DNA of 42,381 bases from an uncultured Bacteroidaceae bacterium (GTDB lineage Bacteria > Bacteroidota > Bacteroidia > Bacteroidales > Bacteroidaceae), in NCBI GenBank assembly GCA_905234735.1, contig CAJOJA010000022.1, positions 1 through 42,381 of the forward strand, given 5' to 3'. Both the position numbers and the translations under genes were made by a program. The notes under the pieces were generated by a model that was not told the DNA's origin, did no database searches, and saw only the letters and a program-made list of their open reading frames with translations. Below are positions 7,942 through 15,600 of this stretch, piece by piece. How positions within the stretch are numbered: the first letter of the stretch is position 1; every line of letters begins with the position of its first letter.

Positions 7942-7988
7942 TGGACAAAATAATTGTAAAAGAGTGTCGATTATTTGAAATAATCTTG

Positions 7989-7996
7989 TACTTTTG
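7989..7996 (+). promoter_or_regulatory. -7 box for ttcA
   Basis: TACTTTTG fits TAnnTTTG and lies 17 nt before the ttcA ATG, implying a very short leader. TTTG at 7974-7977 is only 11 nt upstream, too close for a standard -33 element. Confidence 0.5.
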
Positions 7997-8013
7997 CATA
8001 AAAAAGATACGAC

Positions 8014-8760
8014 ATGAAAGGAACCAGCGAACAGCAGTTGCTATTCAAACGGCTGAACGAACGGTTTGCCAAGGCCCTGGCGGCGTATAGGCTGTTGGCC
8101 GACGATGATTGTGTCCTGATTGGTCTCTCAGGTGGTAAGGACTCGCTGTTGCTGACCGAGCTAATGGGGCGCAGGACGCAGATTCTACGTCCCAGATTTC
8201 GTGTCGAGGCCGTACATGTGCGGATGGAAAACGTCAGTTACGAAACCTCAACGGACTATCTTCAGCAATTCTGCGACCAGCTGCATGTGCCCCTGCACGT
8301 GGTCACCACCCGCTTTGAGGAGTCCGACAGCAAGCCGCCCTGTTTCCTTTGCTCGTGGAACCGACGGAAGCAGATGTTCAACCTGGCTCAGCAGTTGGGC
8401 TGCAACAAAATTGCGCTTGGGCATCACCGCGACGACCTCATCCATACGGCCCTGATGAACCTGACGTTCCAAGGTCGGTTCGGCACAATGCCCGCACGGC
8501 TCCAGATGCGCAAGATGCCCTTGAGCATCATTCGTCCGCTATGTCTCATTGATGAAGCCGACATCAGCCGCTACGCTCAACTGGCCGGCTATCAAAAGGT
8601 AGTCAAATCATGCCCTCATGAACGCGAGACCCACCGCACCTCCGTTGCCAGCCTGTTCGCTGCAATGGAGAAGATGAACCCCGAAGCACGCTTCTCTGTC
8701 TGGCAGGCATTGGAATCGGCCGGGAAACTGGTCGAGGAATATTTACATATGCAGATATGA
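8014..8760 (+). CDS. ttcA: TtcA-family tRNA 2-thiolation PP-loop ATPase
   Basis: 248 aa. The PP-loop SGGKDS (39-44) binds ATP and is the hallmark of N-type ATP pyrophosphatases. CFLC (C110 and C113) and a later C200 (VKSCPHERE) match the cysteines that hold the Fe-S cluster in TtcA, which makes 2-thiocytidine at position 32 of tRNA. GHHRDD (136-141) is the second conserved catalytic block. The length is a little short for TtcA (usually 270-310 aa). TilS-like lysidine synthetase is less likely because it lacks the CxxC pair. Cytoplasmic. Its 3' end overlaps the convergent serB end by 18 nt. Confidence 0.8.
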   Translation: MKGTSEQQLLFKRLNERFAKALAAYRLLADDDCVLIGLSGGKDSLLLTELMGRRTQILRPRFRVEAVHVRMENVSYETSTDYLQQFCDQLHVPLHVVTTRFEESDSKPPCFLCSWNRRKQMFNLAQQLGCNKIALGHHRDDLIHTALMNLTFQGRFGTMPARLQMRKMPLSIIRPLCLIDEADISRYAQLAGYQKVVKSCPHERETHRTSVASLFAAMEKMNPEARFSVWQALESAGKLVEEYLHMQI

Positions 8761-9966
8761 ATCCTTGAAGCCAAGGAAGTAGAGTACGCCGTCGATGCCG
8801 ATGGTGTTGATGCTCTGGCGGGCATTGGCCACGACGCGAGGCTTGGCGTGGAAGGCAATACCCAGACCGGCCAGCGAGAGCATGGGCAGGTCGTTGGCAC
8901 CGTCGCCCACAGCGATGGTCTGCTCGAGGTCCACCTTCTCCACCTGGGCAATCAGGCGCAGGAGCTCGGCCTTACGATGTCCATCGACGATGTCGCCCAC
9001 ATAACGGCCCGTCAACTTGCCGTCCTCGCCTATCTCCAGTTCGTTGGCATACACATAGTCAATGCCCAGTTTCTTCTGCAGGTACTCGCCGAAGAACGTG
9101 AATCCACCCGAAAGCAGGGCTATCTTGTAACCGTAGCGCTTCAGGACCATCATCAGTCGCTCCACGCCCTCGGTCATGGGCAGGTGTTCGGCAATGTCCT
9201 GCATGACAGACACATCCAGTCCCTTCAGCAGGGCAACGCGGCGCGTGAAACTCTCCTTGAAGTCAATCTCGCCACGCATGGCACTCTCCGTGATGGCACG
9301 AACCTCCTTGCCCACGCCGTTGCGCTCGGCCAGTTCGTCGATGCACTCGGTCTGGATAAGTGTGGAGTCCATATCGAAGCAGATGAGTCGGCGCATACGT
9401 CGGTACATGTCGTCGCGCTGGTAAGAGAAGTCAACCTCCATTTCCGACGACAGGCGCATCAGTTGTTCGTGCAACTGAGCCTTGTCGTTGGGTGTGCCGC
9501 GAACCGAGAATTCGATACATGCCTTGGCAGAATCCTTGTCCTCGTGCAGAGGCGGACGGCCCGTAAGACGGCGGATGGAGTCGATATTCAACCCCTGTTC
9601 GGCAATAATCTTCGTCACCGCCTCTATCTGCCGGGCCTCCAAACGGCGGCCAAGCACGGTCAGGATGCTCCGGTTCTTACCCTGACGTCCCACCCAGGCG
9701 TTGTATTCCTCCTCACTGACGGGGGCGAAGTGAACGGTGACGCCCAGTTCCGAGGCCTTGAACAGGACATGCTTCATCACCTGTCCCGAATTCTGTTCAT
9801 CGACATAAATCATAATACCCAGCGACAGGGTATTGTGGATATCGGCCTGGCCAATGTCCATCACGTCGGCATCGTAGCGTGCCAATATCTCCATGAAACT
9901 CGCCGTCAGTCCCGGACGGTCCTCGCCCGTAATGCGCAGCAGGATTAACTCTTTCTTTGTTTCCAT
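8743..9966 (-). CDS. serB: Phosphoserine phosphatase with N-terminal ACT domains
   Basis: 407 aa, the long ACT-HAD form of SerB. Residues 1-80 form an ACT domain (LLRITGEDRPGLTASF), a second ACT-like region spans about 100-180, and the HAD phosphatase domain starts near 193. FDMDSTLIQTECIDEL gives the nucleophile D198 and acid D200; LLSGGFTFF supplies the motif II Ser; AVGDGANDLPML is motif IV for magnesium. It dephosphorylates phosphoserine to serine, the last step of serine synthesis, and the ACT domain probably senses serine. Serine also feeds the neighbouring TrpB reaction. Transcribed from two promoter-like elements upstream (9993-10099). Confidence 0.93.
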   Translation of the reverse strand: METKKELILLRITGEDRPGLTASFMEILARYDADVMDIGQADIHNTLSLGIMIYVDEQNSGQVMKHVLFKASELGVTVHFAPVSEEEYNAWVGRQGKNRSILTVLGRRLEARQIEAVTKIIAEQGLNIDSIRRLTGRPPLHEDKDSAKACIEFSVRGTPNDKAQLHEQLMRLSSEMEVDFSYQRDDMYRRMRRLICFDMDSTLIQTECIDELAERNGVGKEVRAITESAMRGEIDFKESFTRRVALLKGLDVSVMQDIAEHLPMTEGVERLMMVLKRYGYKIALLSGGFTFFGEYLQKKLGIDYVYANELEIGEDGKLTGRYVGDIVDGHRKAELLRLIAQVEKVDLEQTIAVGDGANDLPMLSLAGLGIAFHAKPRVVANARQSINTIGIDGVLYFLGFKDSYLHM

Positions 9967-9992
9967 GATTCCAATATCTTAGTTTCAAAAGG

Positions 9993-10024
9993 CAAAGATA
10001 CGATTTAGTGAACGAAATACCAAA
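9993..10024 (-). promoter_or_regulatory. Proximal serB promoter
   Basis: Minus-strand TATCTTTG (9993-10000) and TTTG (10021-10024) are separated by 20 nt, the Bacteroidetes primary-sigma arrangement. The -7 box lies 26 nt upstream of the serB ATG. Confidence 0.7.
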
Positions 10025-10067
10025 CTTGTTTGAGGATTTCTGAGCGTGAGTAGCTTAGAAAGCAGTT

Positions 10068-10099
10068 CAAAGATAGTGCAATCCGAGCAAAAAGCCAAA
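10068..10099 (-). promoter_or_regulatory. Distal serB promoter
   Basis: A second TATCTTTG (10068-10075) with TTTG 20 nt upstream (10096-10099), on the same strand and 75 nt from the first. Its spacer shares a GAGCAAAA-like stretch with the panE promoter. Probably a tandem promoter for serB. Confidence 0.6.
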
Positions 10100-10122
10100 T
10101 TCGGGGGCAACAATACAACAAT

Positions 10123-11637
10123 TTATCGCCTGACCATCTTTTGCCGGTTTTCAATGACGACGCCGCGCGTATTGTCTGTGGCAGGGGTGCCGTCGAGGCG
10201 GTAGGCACGAACTGGGGACGGCTGGGAGGCACGGCTTTCCGGTACGATGCCAGTGGTGATGCCTACATACTCGGCACGTGCGGCAGCAAGCATGTCGAGG
10301 AAGTCGGGGTCTGCATGCAGACGTGCCACGAGGGCGGAAGCGAGTTGACGGCTGGCCTCGATGTCGGTGTGCCAATGATAACCCACGATGAGCCGGTTGT
10401 GACCATATTCATAGCCACGGCGCAGTATCTCGTCCTGATGCTCGGGTGCGACCTCGGCCATAACCAATGCCTCTGTCCATCCCAGGTTGGTGTGACCCGA
10501 CGGGAAACTGCTCTTGCCACGCTCTTTCTCCTCGTCGCCAGCCACGGCCGACGGCTCGCCCAACTGCACGAAGGGACGCTTGCGGAAGCGGATGGGTTTC
10601 AGGCGGTCGGCAGTCTCGCTTGCCTTTTCGAGCACGTGGCCCAGGAGTCGGGTGATGGCGGGTGTCTGCTCGTCGCTGAGGGTGATGCCGATGGCCTCGC
10701 CCATGACCTTCTGCATCATGGCTACGCTGTATTCAGCCTCGACCCCTGCCGTGTCGCCGCGCTCGGTGCTGCGCAAGGGCTTGTTGTTCCAGTAGAGCAT
10801 GATGTCTGCCATGTAGCGTGCGGAGGCGGAGTCGACGGGGTTGTTCAGGAAGCGTTCGCCATGGGGCACATCGGCGTTTGCGGCCGGGTCGTAGTCCTCG
10901 GGCAGTCCCTTCAGACGCGCATACTCGGCACGTGCAGCGCGGATGTCCTGCTCAAAGGCAGGCTCGCAGTGTGAACGGGCGATGGCTGCTGCTGCACAGA
11001 GGTATCCTGCCGTCACGTCGCTCTGCCAATGGGCATTGACGATGATGCGGTTCTCGCCATACTCATAGCCACGGCGCAGGATGGTGTCCTGGAGTTCCGG
11101 CCACATCTCGGCAAAGGCCAAAGCCATCGCCCATCCGGAGGCCGTGTGGCCCGACGGGAAGGAACCCTCGTCGAGCATTTCCTCCATATCGTCATACTGT
11201 CCCCAGGGTGTCTCGTTCATCACCATGAAGGGGCTCTTGCGCTTGTATTTCGCCTTAGGTCCCTTCGTGGATAAAAGGCCAACGGCAAATGATTTCGCCA
11301 ACAAACGGGTGATGGCGGGTGTCTGTTGGTGGCTAATGGTGTCGAGTTCCAGCACCTGGGCCATAATCGAGGACAGGGCCTCCAGATTATGGCGTGACTC
11401 GAGGCTGGCACGTGCACCACGCTCGGTCGCAGCCATGGTCTTGCCCCACTGCCACTGTGCCACATCGTCGAGAAACGCTGCGCTTGACGAGTCGGGCGGC
11501 GCGGGCAGGAAATGGCATGCGTTGGGCAACTGTTCGGCAACGACATAAAGGCTGTCGTTGCTCGTTTGTGCACCAATGTGCGTTGCACCGCATAGGGTAA
11601 GGATGGCGGTGAGCATCCAAAGTTTCATCTTTTTCAT
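10123..11637 (-). CDS. Exported tandem-domain PAP2 acid phosphatase (paralogue B)
   Basis: 504 aa from MKKMKLWMLTAILTLCGATH, which begins a clear signal peptide ending at GAQ; the longer reading from 11709 would start upstream of the promoter. Two PAP2 domains. Domain 1 keeps PSGH (161-164) and R-x5-H203-x3-D207, but its first motif ends K128-x6-S135-P136, so the Arg is lost. Domain 2 has a full first motif (K347-x6-R354-P355), PSGH (379-382), H421 and D425. In both domains the first residue of the SRxxxxxH motif is Asn. The tail PVRAYRLDGTPATDNTRG is a weak type IX-like sorting end. It is a diverged paralogue of the gene at 6472-7941, sharing LPAPPD, TERG, LQDTILRRG and QLGEP blocks. Periplasmic or surface phosphate release is the likely role. 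Confidence 0.85.
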   Translation of the reverse strand: MKKMKLWMLTAILTLCGATHIGAQTSNDSLYVVAEQLPNACHFLPAPPDSSSAAFLDDVAQWQWGKTMAATERGARASLESRHNLEALSSIMAQVLELDTISHQQTPAITRLLAKSFAVGLLSTKGPKAKYKRKSPFMVMNETPWGQYDDMEEMLDEGSFPSGHTASGWAMALAFAEMWPELQDTILRRGYEYGENRIIVNAHWQSDVTAGYLCAAAAIARSHCEPAFEQDIRAARAEYARLKGLPEDYDPAANADVPHGERFLNNPVDSASARYMADIMLYWNNKPLRSTERGDTAGVEAEYSVAMMQKVMGEAIGITLSDEQTPAITRLLGHVLEKASETADRLKPIRFRKRPFVQLGEPSAVAGDEEKERGKSSFPSGHTNLGWTEALVMAEVAPEHQDEILRRGYEYGHNRLIVGYHWHTDIEASRQLASALVARLHADPDFLDMLAAARAEYVGITTGIVPESRASQPSPVRAYRLDGTPATDNTRGVVIENRQKMVRR

Positions 11638-11691
11638 AGCTCTTACTGAATGTTTGCCGGCTGGCGCATGTGCCGCCTTTGGTATTGGGTA

Positions 11692-11699
11692 CAAAGGTA
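11692..11699 (-). promoter_or_regulatory. -7 box for PAP2 paralogue B
   Basis: Minus-strand TACCTTTG, 54 nt upstream of the ATG at 11637. No matching -33 TTTG is seen at 19-20 nt. Confidence 0.5.
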
Positions 11700-11866
11700 A
11701 TGATTCCAAGGGAAAATGCCATACGTTTTCACGGAAAAATGCTGATACTCATATCGATTATTTGTGCCAACGGCTATATTACCTTCAAATTTTCTGCATT
11801 CTGCAATAAGGTTTTGAGCAAGGTGTGTGCATGGCGACTCCGAACTGACGTCTCGTTGGTTCTCCC

Positions 11867-12649
11867 CTACCGCTGCAAGGCTTCGAAGAGGCGGTCGAGG
11901 GCAACATCGGCATTGCCGTCGGCTTCGTTGAGCAGGGCGACGAACTTGGAACCGATGATGGCGCCGGCGGCATTGTCCTGGGCGGCCTTGAGGGTCTGGG
12001 CGTTGCTGATGCCAAAGCCTATCATGCGCGGATTGCGCAGGTTCATCGCATCTATCCGACGGAAGTACTCCTGCTTGGCCTCGTCGAAAGACTGCTGGGC
12101 GCCCGTGATGGCAGCACTTGACACCATATAGATGAAGCCGTCGGTGTTCTCGTCGATGAAGCGGATACGTTCATCGCTCGTTTCAGGAGTGATGAGCATG
12201 ATGACGCGAAGGTCGTACTTGTCGGCTATGGGCTTCACCGTTTCCTGGTAGTCCTTAAAGGGCAGGTCGGGGATAATCATGCCACTCACACCACTCTCCA
12301 CACACGACTGGCAGAACGGTTCGACACCGTAGTGTAGGATGGGGTTGAGGTAGCCCATGAGGATGAGCGGAATGCGGACTTCCTGCCTGATACTTCTGAG
12401 TTGAGCGAAGAGGGTCTTCAGGTTCATGCCATTCTTCAGGGCCTGGGTGGCAGCACTCTGGATGACAGGACCATCGGCCAAGGGGTCGCTGAAGGGGATG
12501 CCCACCTCCAGGAAGTCGATACCACGACGCTGCAGGGCGAGGATGACGTCTGTCGTACACTCCAAGGTGGGAGCCCCAGCGCAGAAATAGAGGCTTAGCA
12601 ACTTCTTGTCTGCCGTTCGTTCGGCAAATAGTTTATTAATCTTATTCAT
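11867..12649 (-). CDS. trpA: Tryptophan synthase alpha chain
   Basis: 260 aa. Cleaves indole-3-glycerol phosphate to indole, which is channelled to TrpB. FLEVGIPFSDPLADG contains the catalytic pair E48 and D59; MGYLNPILHYG and the C-terminal GIS...GAIIGSKFV phosphate-binding block are also typical. Last gene of the trp operon; its ATG overlaps the trpF stop by 4 nt. No obvious terminator follows in the 157 nt before the next promoter. Confidence 0.96.
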   Translation of the reverse strand: MNKINKLFAERTADKKLLSLYFCAGAPTLECTTDVILALQRRGIDFLEVGIPFSDPLADGPVIQSAATQALKNGMNLKTLFAQLRSIRQEVRIPLILMGYLNPILHYGVEPFCQSCVESGVSGMIIPDLPFKDYQETVKPIADKYDLRVIMLITPETSDERIRFIDENTDGFIYMVSSAAITGAQQSFDEAKQEYFRRIDAMNLRNPRMIGFGISNAQTLKAAQDNAAGAIIGSKFVALLNEADGNADVALDRLFEALQR

Positions 12650-13257
12650 AATCTTATCTGTTTAATGAATCCTTTGAGTTTATTTACGTCCTTGAGGGCT
12701 GGCGATATTTCGAAGCGGGAATTCAAGTCGATGCCCATGCAACGAGGATGGCAGAAGGCTGTGACAAACTCGGCATCGTGGGGACCTATGCCTCCACTGA
12801 GCAGGAAAGGAGTACCGCCGTCGTAGGCAGAGAGGAGGCTCCAGTCGAATTTCTCACCATTGCCGCCCACGGACTTTCCCTTTGTGTCGAACAGGAAATA
12901 GTCCACTATGCCCTCATAGGCCTTGGTCTGCCCGATGTCTTCTGGACTGGCAATATTAAAGGCCTTGATAAGGGAACGACCTTGAAGCCTCTGGACATAC
13001 TCGGGCGATTCGTTCCCATGCAACTGGATGACGTCGAGGGCATAGTCGTCTGCGATGCGCTGAACCTGCTCTATGTGTTTATCGACAAAAACGCCAACGC
13101 GCTTGCAGGCGGTAGGCAGATAGGCTGGACGCTCGCTAACGTATCTACTAGACTTTGGCCAGAAGATGAAGCCCATCATGTCGATGCCTAATGCCTCAAC
13201 CTCGCGGATGTTCTCGGCATCCCTCATTCCACAAACCTTTATCAATTCATAATTCAT
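12646..13257 (-). CDS. trpF: Phosphoribosylanthranilate isomerase
   Basis: 203 aa from the ATG at 13257 (MNYELIKVCGMRD). The reading can be extended to a TTG at 13266, but ATG is more likely. Catalyses the Amadori rearrangement of phosphoribosylanthranilate to CdRP. KVCGMRD holds the N-terminal catalytic Cys, LHGNESPEYV the middle motif, and FLLSGGIGPHDA the phosphate-binding end. The first codons (MNYEL) are encoded by an AATTATGAATTG-type simple repeat that also recurs at other trp junctions. Overlaps trpA by 4 nt and follows trpC by 10 nt. Confidence 0.95.
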   Translation of the reverse strand: MNYELIKVCGMRDAENIREVEALGIDMMGFIFWPKSSRYVSERPAYLPTACKRVGVFVDKHIEQVQRIADDYALDVIQLHGNESPEYVQRLQGRSLIKAFNIASPEDIGQTKAYEGIVDYFLFDTKGKSVGGNGEKFDWSLLSAYDGGTPFLLSGGIGPHDAEFVTAFCHPRCMGIDLNSRFEISPALKDVNKLKGFIKQIRL

Positions 13258-13267
13258 AATGAACAAT

Positions 13268-14005
13268 TCATAATTGGGTAATGAAATCGTGGAGGGCGAG
13301 GCCTGGATGGTCTGTCTTCATGAAGTTCTCACCGATAAGGAATCCCCGGAAACCTGCCTGACGGAGAGCCTTCACTGTATCAGGGTTCGAGATACCACTC
13401 TCGCTGACCTTCACGGCTTCGCGCGGCAGGCGTTCGGCAAGGCGAAAGGAGACCTCAACGTCGGTATGGAACGAACCCAGGTGACGATTGTTGATGCCAC
13501 AAAGGTCTGGTTCCAGTTCGGCATACTCCAGTTCGCGTTCGTCGTGCATCTCAAGCAAAACCTCAAGGCCCAACCGATGTGCCTTGTCCATCAACGATTT
13601 ACACTCCTGCCGACTCAGGCACGCCGCAATCAGCAAGACGGCACTGGCACCACAGAGGACAGCAGCATAGAGTTGGGCCTCATCGATAACAAAGTTCTTG
13701 TACAGAATGGGGAGTGTGACCCCACTCTGACGAGCCTGACGGATGAAATCGTCGCTGCCGCCAAAGTAATGTTCGTCGGTAAGGATGCTAAGCGCTGCAG
13801 CACCGTTCTGCTGATACGACAAGGGGATGATGTCGGCTCGCCCTTCTTCCTTTATCCAGCCCTTCGAGGGCGAACGACGCTTGAACTCGGCTATGACGCC
13901 CGTCTCGCTTTGGAGCAATGCCTCGCGCAAAGAGGGTTTCCTGGCACAAAGCAGTTCCAACTCATGATGCTTGTGAGCAACTATCTCTTGAAGGATATCT
14001 TTCAT
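13268..14005 (-). CDS. trpC: Indole-3-glycerol phosphate synthase
   Basis: 245 aa from MKDILQEIVAHKHHE; an ATG three codons upstream (14014) is possible. Ring closure of CdRP to indole-3-glycerol phosphate. Family motifs: FKRRSPSKGWI (catalytic Lys), YQQNGAAALSILTDE, LPILYKNFVID (Lys/Asp), LLEMHDE, GINNRHLGSF and SESGI. Single-function enzyme, separate from trpF. Lies between trpD (24 nt) and trpF. Confidence 0.95.
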   Translation of the reverse strand: MKDILQEIVAHKHHELELLCARKPSLREALLQSETGVIAEFKRRSPSKGWIKEEGRADIIPLSYQQNGAAALSILTDEHYFGGSDDFIRQARQSGVTLPILYKNFVIDEAQLYAAVLCGASAVLLIAACLSRQECKSLMDKAHRLGLEVLLEMHDERELEYAELEPDLCGINNRHLGSFHTDVEVSFRLAERLPREAVKVSESGISNPDTVKALRQAGFRGFLIGENFMKTDHPGLALHDFITQL

Positions 14006-14029
14006 TAGACACAAGTTAAGAATGAAGAA

Positions 14030-15028
14030 TTAAGAATTGAGTTCCACAAATTTCATAAACGTGCGCAGGGCACTGCCGCTGTCGATGCTTTCGCGGGCTA
14101 TCTCCACGCACTCCTCGATGCTCTTCTGCCCTCGCTCCAGTACCTGAATGCCAAAAGCGGCATTGGCCAACACGATATTTTTCTGGGCTGGCAGGGCGCG
14201 ATTCTCGAGAACGGAGTCGAAGATTTGTGCGGCTTCTTCCTCTGTGGCACCACCCACCAGTTCCTCGGGCTTGGCAATGTCGAACCCAAGGTCCTGCGGA
14301 CGGAAGATGCGTTCGTAGGCGTTCGTCGTCACCTTGAAGTCACCCGTCAGCGAAATCTCATCATAGCCATCGATGGAGTTCACGATGCCATAGTCAATGC
14401 CAAGTTTCTGGTAAACCTGATGATAGAGACGCATCTGGTCGAGGTTGGCAACACCCAGCAGTTGGCACTTGGGCTGACTGGGATTGACGATGGGGCCAAG
14501 GAGATTGAAGATGGTGGGAAACTGCAGAGCCTTACGGATGGGACCGACAAACTTCATGGCCTTGGCGAAGAGCTGGGCATGCAGATAGACGATGCCTGCC
14601 TCATTGAGCGAACGGTTCAGGCGGTCGATGTCGTCGGTAAACTTGATGCCATGATGGGCTATCACGTTCGAGGCGCCACTGACGCTGGTTGCAGCATAAT
14701 TGCCATGTTTGGCCACCTTGTAGCCAGCACCTGCTATGACGAAGCAGGCTGTGGTGGAGATGTTGAAGGTGTTCTTGCGGTCGCCTCCAGTGCCTACGAC
14801 ATCAATGTATCGGTCACTGTTGAGGATGGCACTCACGCCAGTCTCCAGAATGCCATCACGGAAGCCGAGCAGTTCATCGACGGTGACACCACGCATCTGC
14901 AGACAGGTGAGCAGGGCTGTGATTTGTTCGTTGGGAAACTCACTCTGAGTAATTCCTATCAGGATGTTCTTCATCTCCTCACGTGTCAGGTATTCATGGT
15001 TGAGGAGTTTGGCTAATATCTCTTTCAT
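14030..15028 (-). CDS. trpD: Anthranilate phosphoribosyltransferase
   Basis: 332 aa, normal length. Transfers phosphoribose from PRPP to anthranilate. The PRPP-binding motif GTGGDRKNTFNIST, the anthranilate-site KHGNYAATSVSGASNV and FAKAMKFVGPIRKAL are all present. Start ATG overlaps the trpG stop (4 nt), so translation is probably coupled. Not fused to TrpG, unlike enteric TrpGD. Confidence 0.96.
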   Translation of the reverse strand: MKEILAKLLNHEYLTREEMKNILIGITQSEFPNEQITALLTCLQMRGVTVDELLGFRDGILETGVSAILNSDRYIDVVGTGGDRKNTFNISTTACFVIAGAGYKVAKHGNYAATSVSGASNVIAHHGIKFTDDIDRLNRSLNEAGIVYLHAQLFAKAMKFVGPIRKALQFPTIFNLLGPIVNPSQPKCQLLGVANLDQMRLYHQVYQKLGIDYGIVNSIDGYDEISLTGDFKVTTNAYERIFRPQDLGFDIAKPEELVGGATEEEAAQIFDSVLENRALPAQKNIVLANAAFGIQVLERGQKSIEECVEIARESIDSGSALRTFMKFVELNS

Positions 15029-15600
15029 AGCTGTATAAAGTTTTTAATGATTGTCTTGCCTTCGGGTGTCAGCACACTCTCAGGATGGAACTGGATGCCA
15101 TGTATGTCATACTCGCGATGCCGCAGGGCCATAATCTGCCCTTCGTCGCTCTGGGCTGTCACCTCCAGACATGCAGGCAGTCCGTCGTTTGCAACCACCC
15201 ACGAATGGTAGCGTCCAACGGTGATGACAGGGTCGAGTCCCTCGAAGATGGGGTCATCGGCAATGATGCGACAGGGCGTTGCAACACCGTGAAAAACATT
15301 GCTCAGGTTCTCGAGCTGGGCTCCAAACACCTCGCCGATGGCTTGATGACCAAGACAAACGCCGAGGATGGGTTTCCTGCCGGCATAAGTACGGATGACA
15401 TCGAGCAAGAGACCTGCCTCTGAAGGAATACCAGGACCAGGCGAGAGAATGATCTTGCCATAGGACTCGAGGTCGGCAAGCTGGAACTGGTCGTTGCGCA
15501 GCACGGTAACCTCGGCACCCAGTTCCTTTACCAAATGACTCAGGTTGTACGTAAACGAGTCGTAATTGTCTATAATGACTATTCTTATCGGATTGTTCAT
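15025..15600 (-). CDS. trpG: Anthranilate synthase component II (glutamine amidotransferase)
   Basis: 191 aa class I amidotransferase that supplies ammonia to TrpE. Catalytic triad C82 (GVCLGHQ), H172 and E174 (FHPES); oxyanion region SPGPGIPSEAG. No second amidotransferase is visible here, so it might also serve p-aminobenzoate synthesis, as in some bacteria (inference). Overlaps both trpE and trpD by 4 nt. Confidence 0.95.
   Translation of the reverse strand: MNNPIRIVIIDNYDSFTYNLSHLVKELGAEVTVLRNDQFQLADLESYGKIILSPGPGIPSEAGLLLDVIRTYAGRKPILGVCLGHQAIGEVFGAQLENLSNVFHGVATPCRIIADDPIFEGLDPVITVGRYHSWVVANDGLPACLEVTAQSDEGQIMALRHREYDIHGIQFHPESVLTPEGKTIIKNFIQL

Noticed and set aside
8848..9948. 366-aa plus-strand ORF opposite serB
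   Set aside because: It is a long antisense frame created by GC-rich codon use; serB has full family motifs on the other strand.
10141..10974. 277-aa plus-strand ORF opposite PAP2 paralogue B
   Set aside because: Antisense shadow with no motifs; the minus strand carries complete PAP2 motifs.
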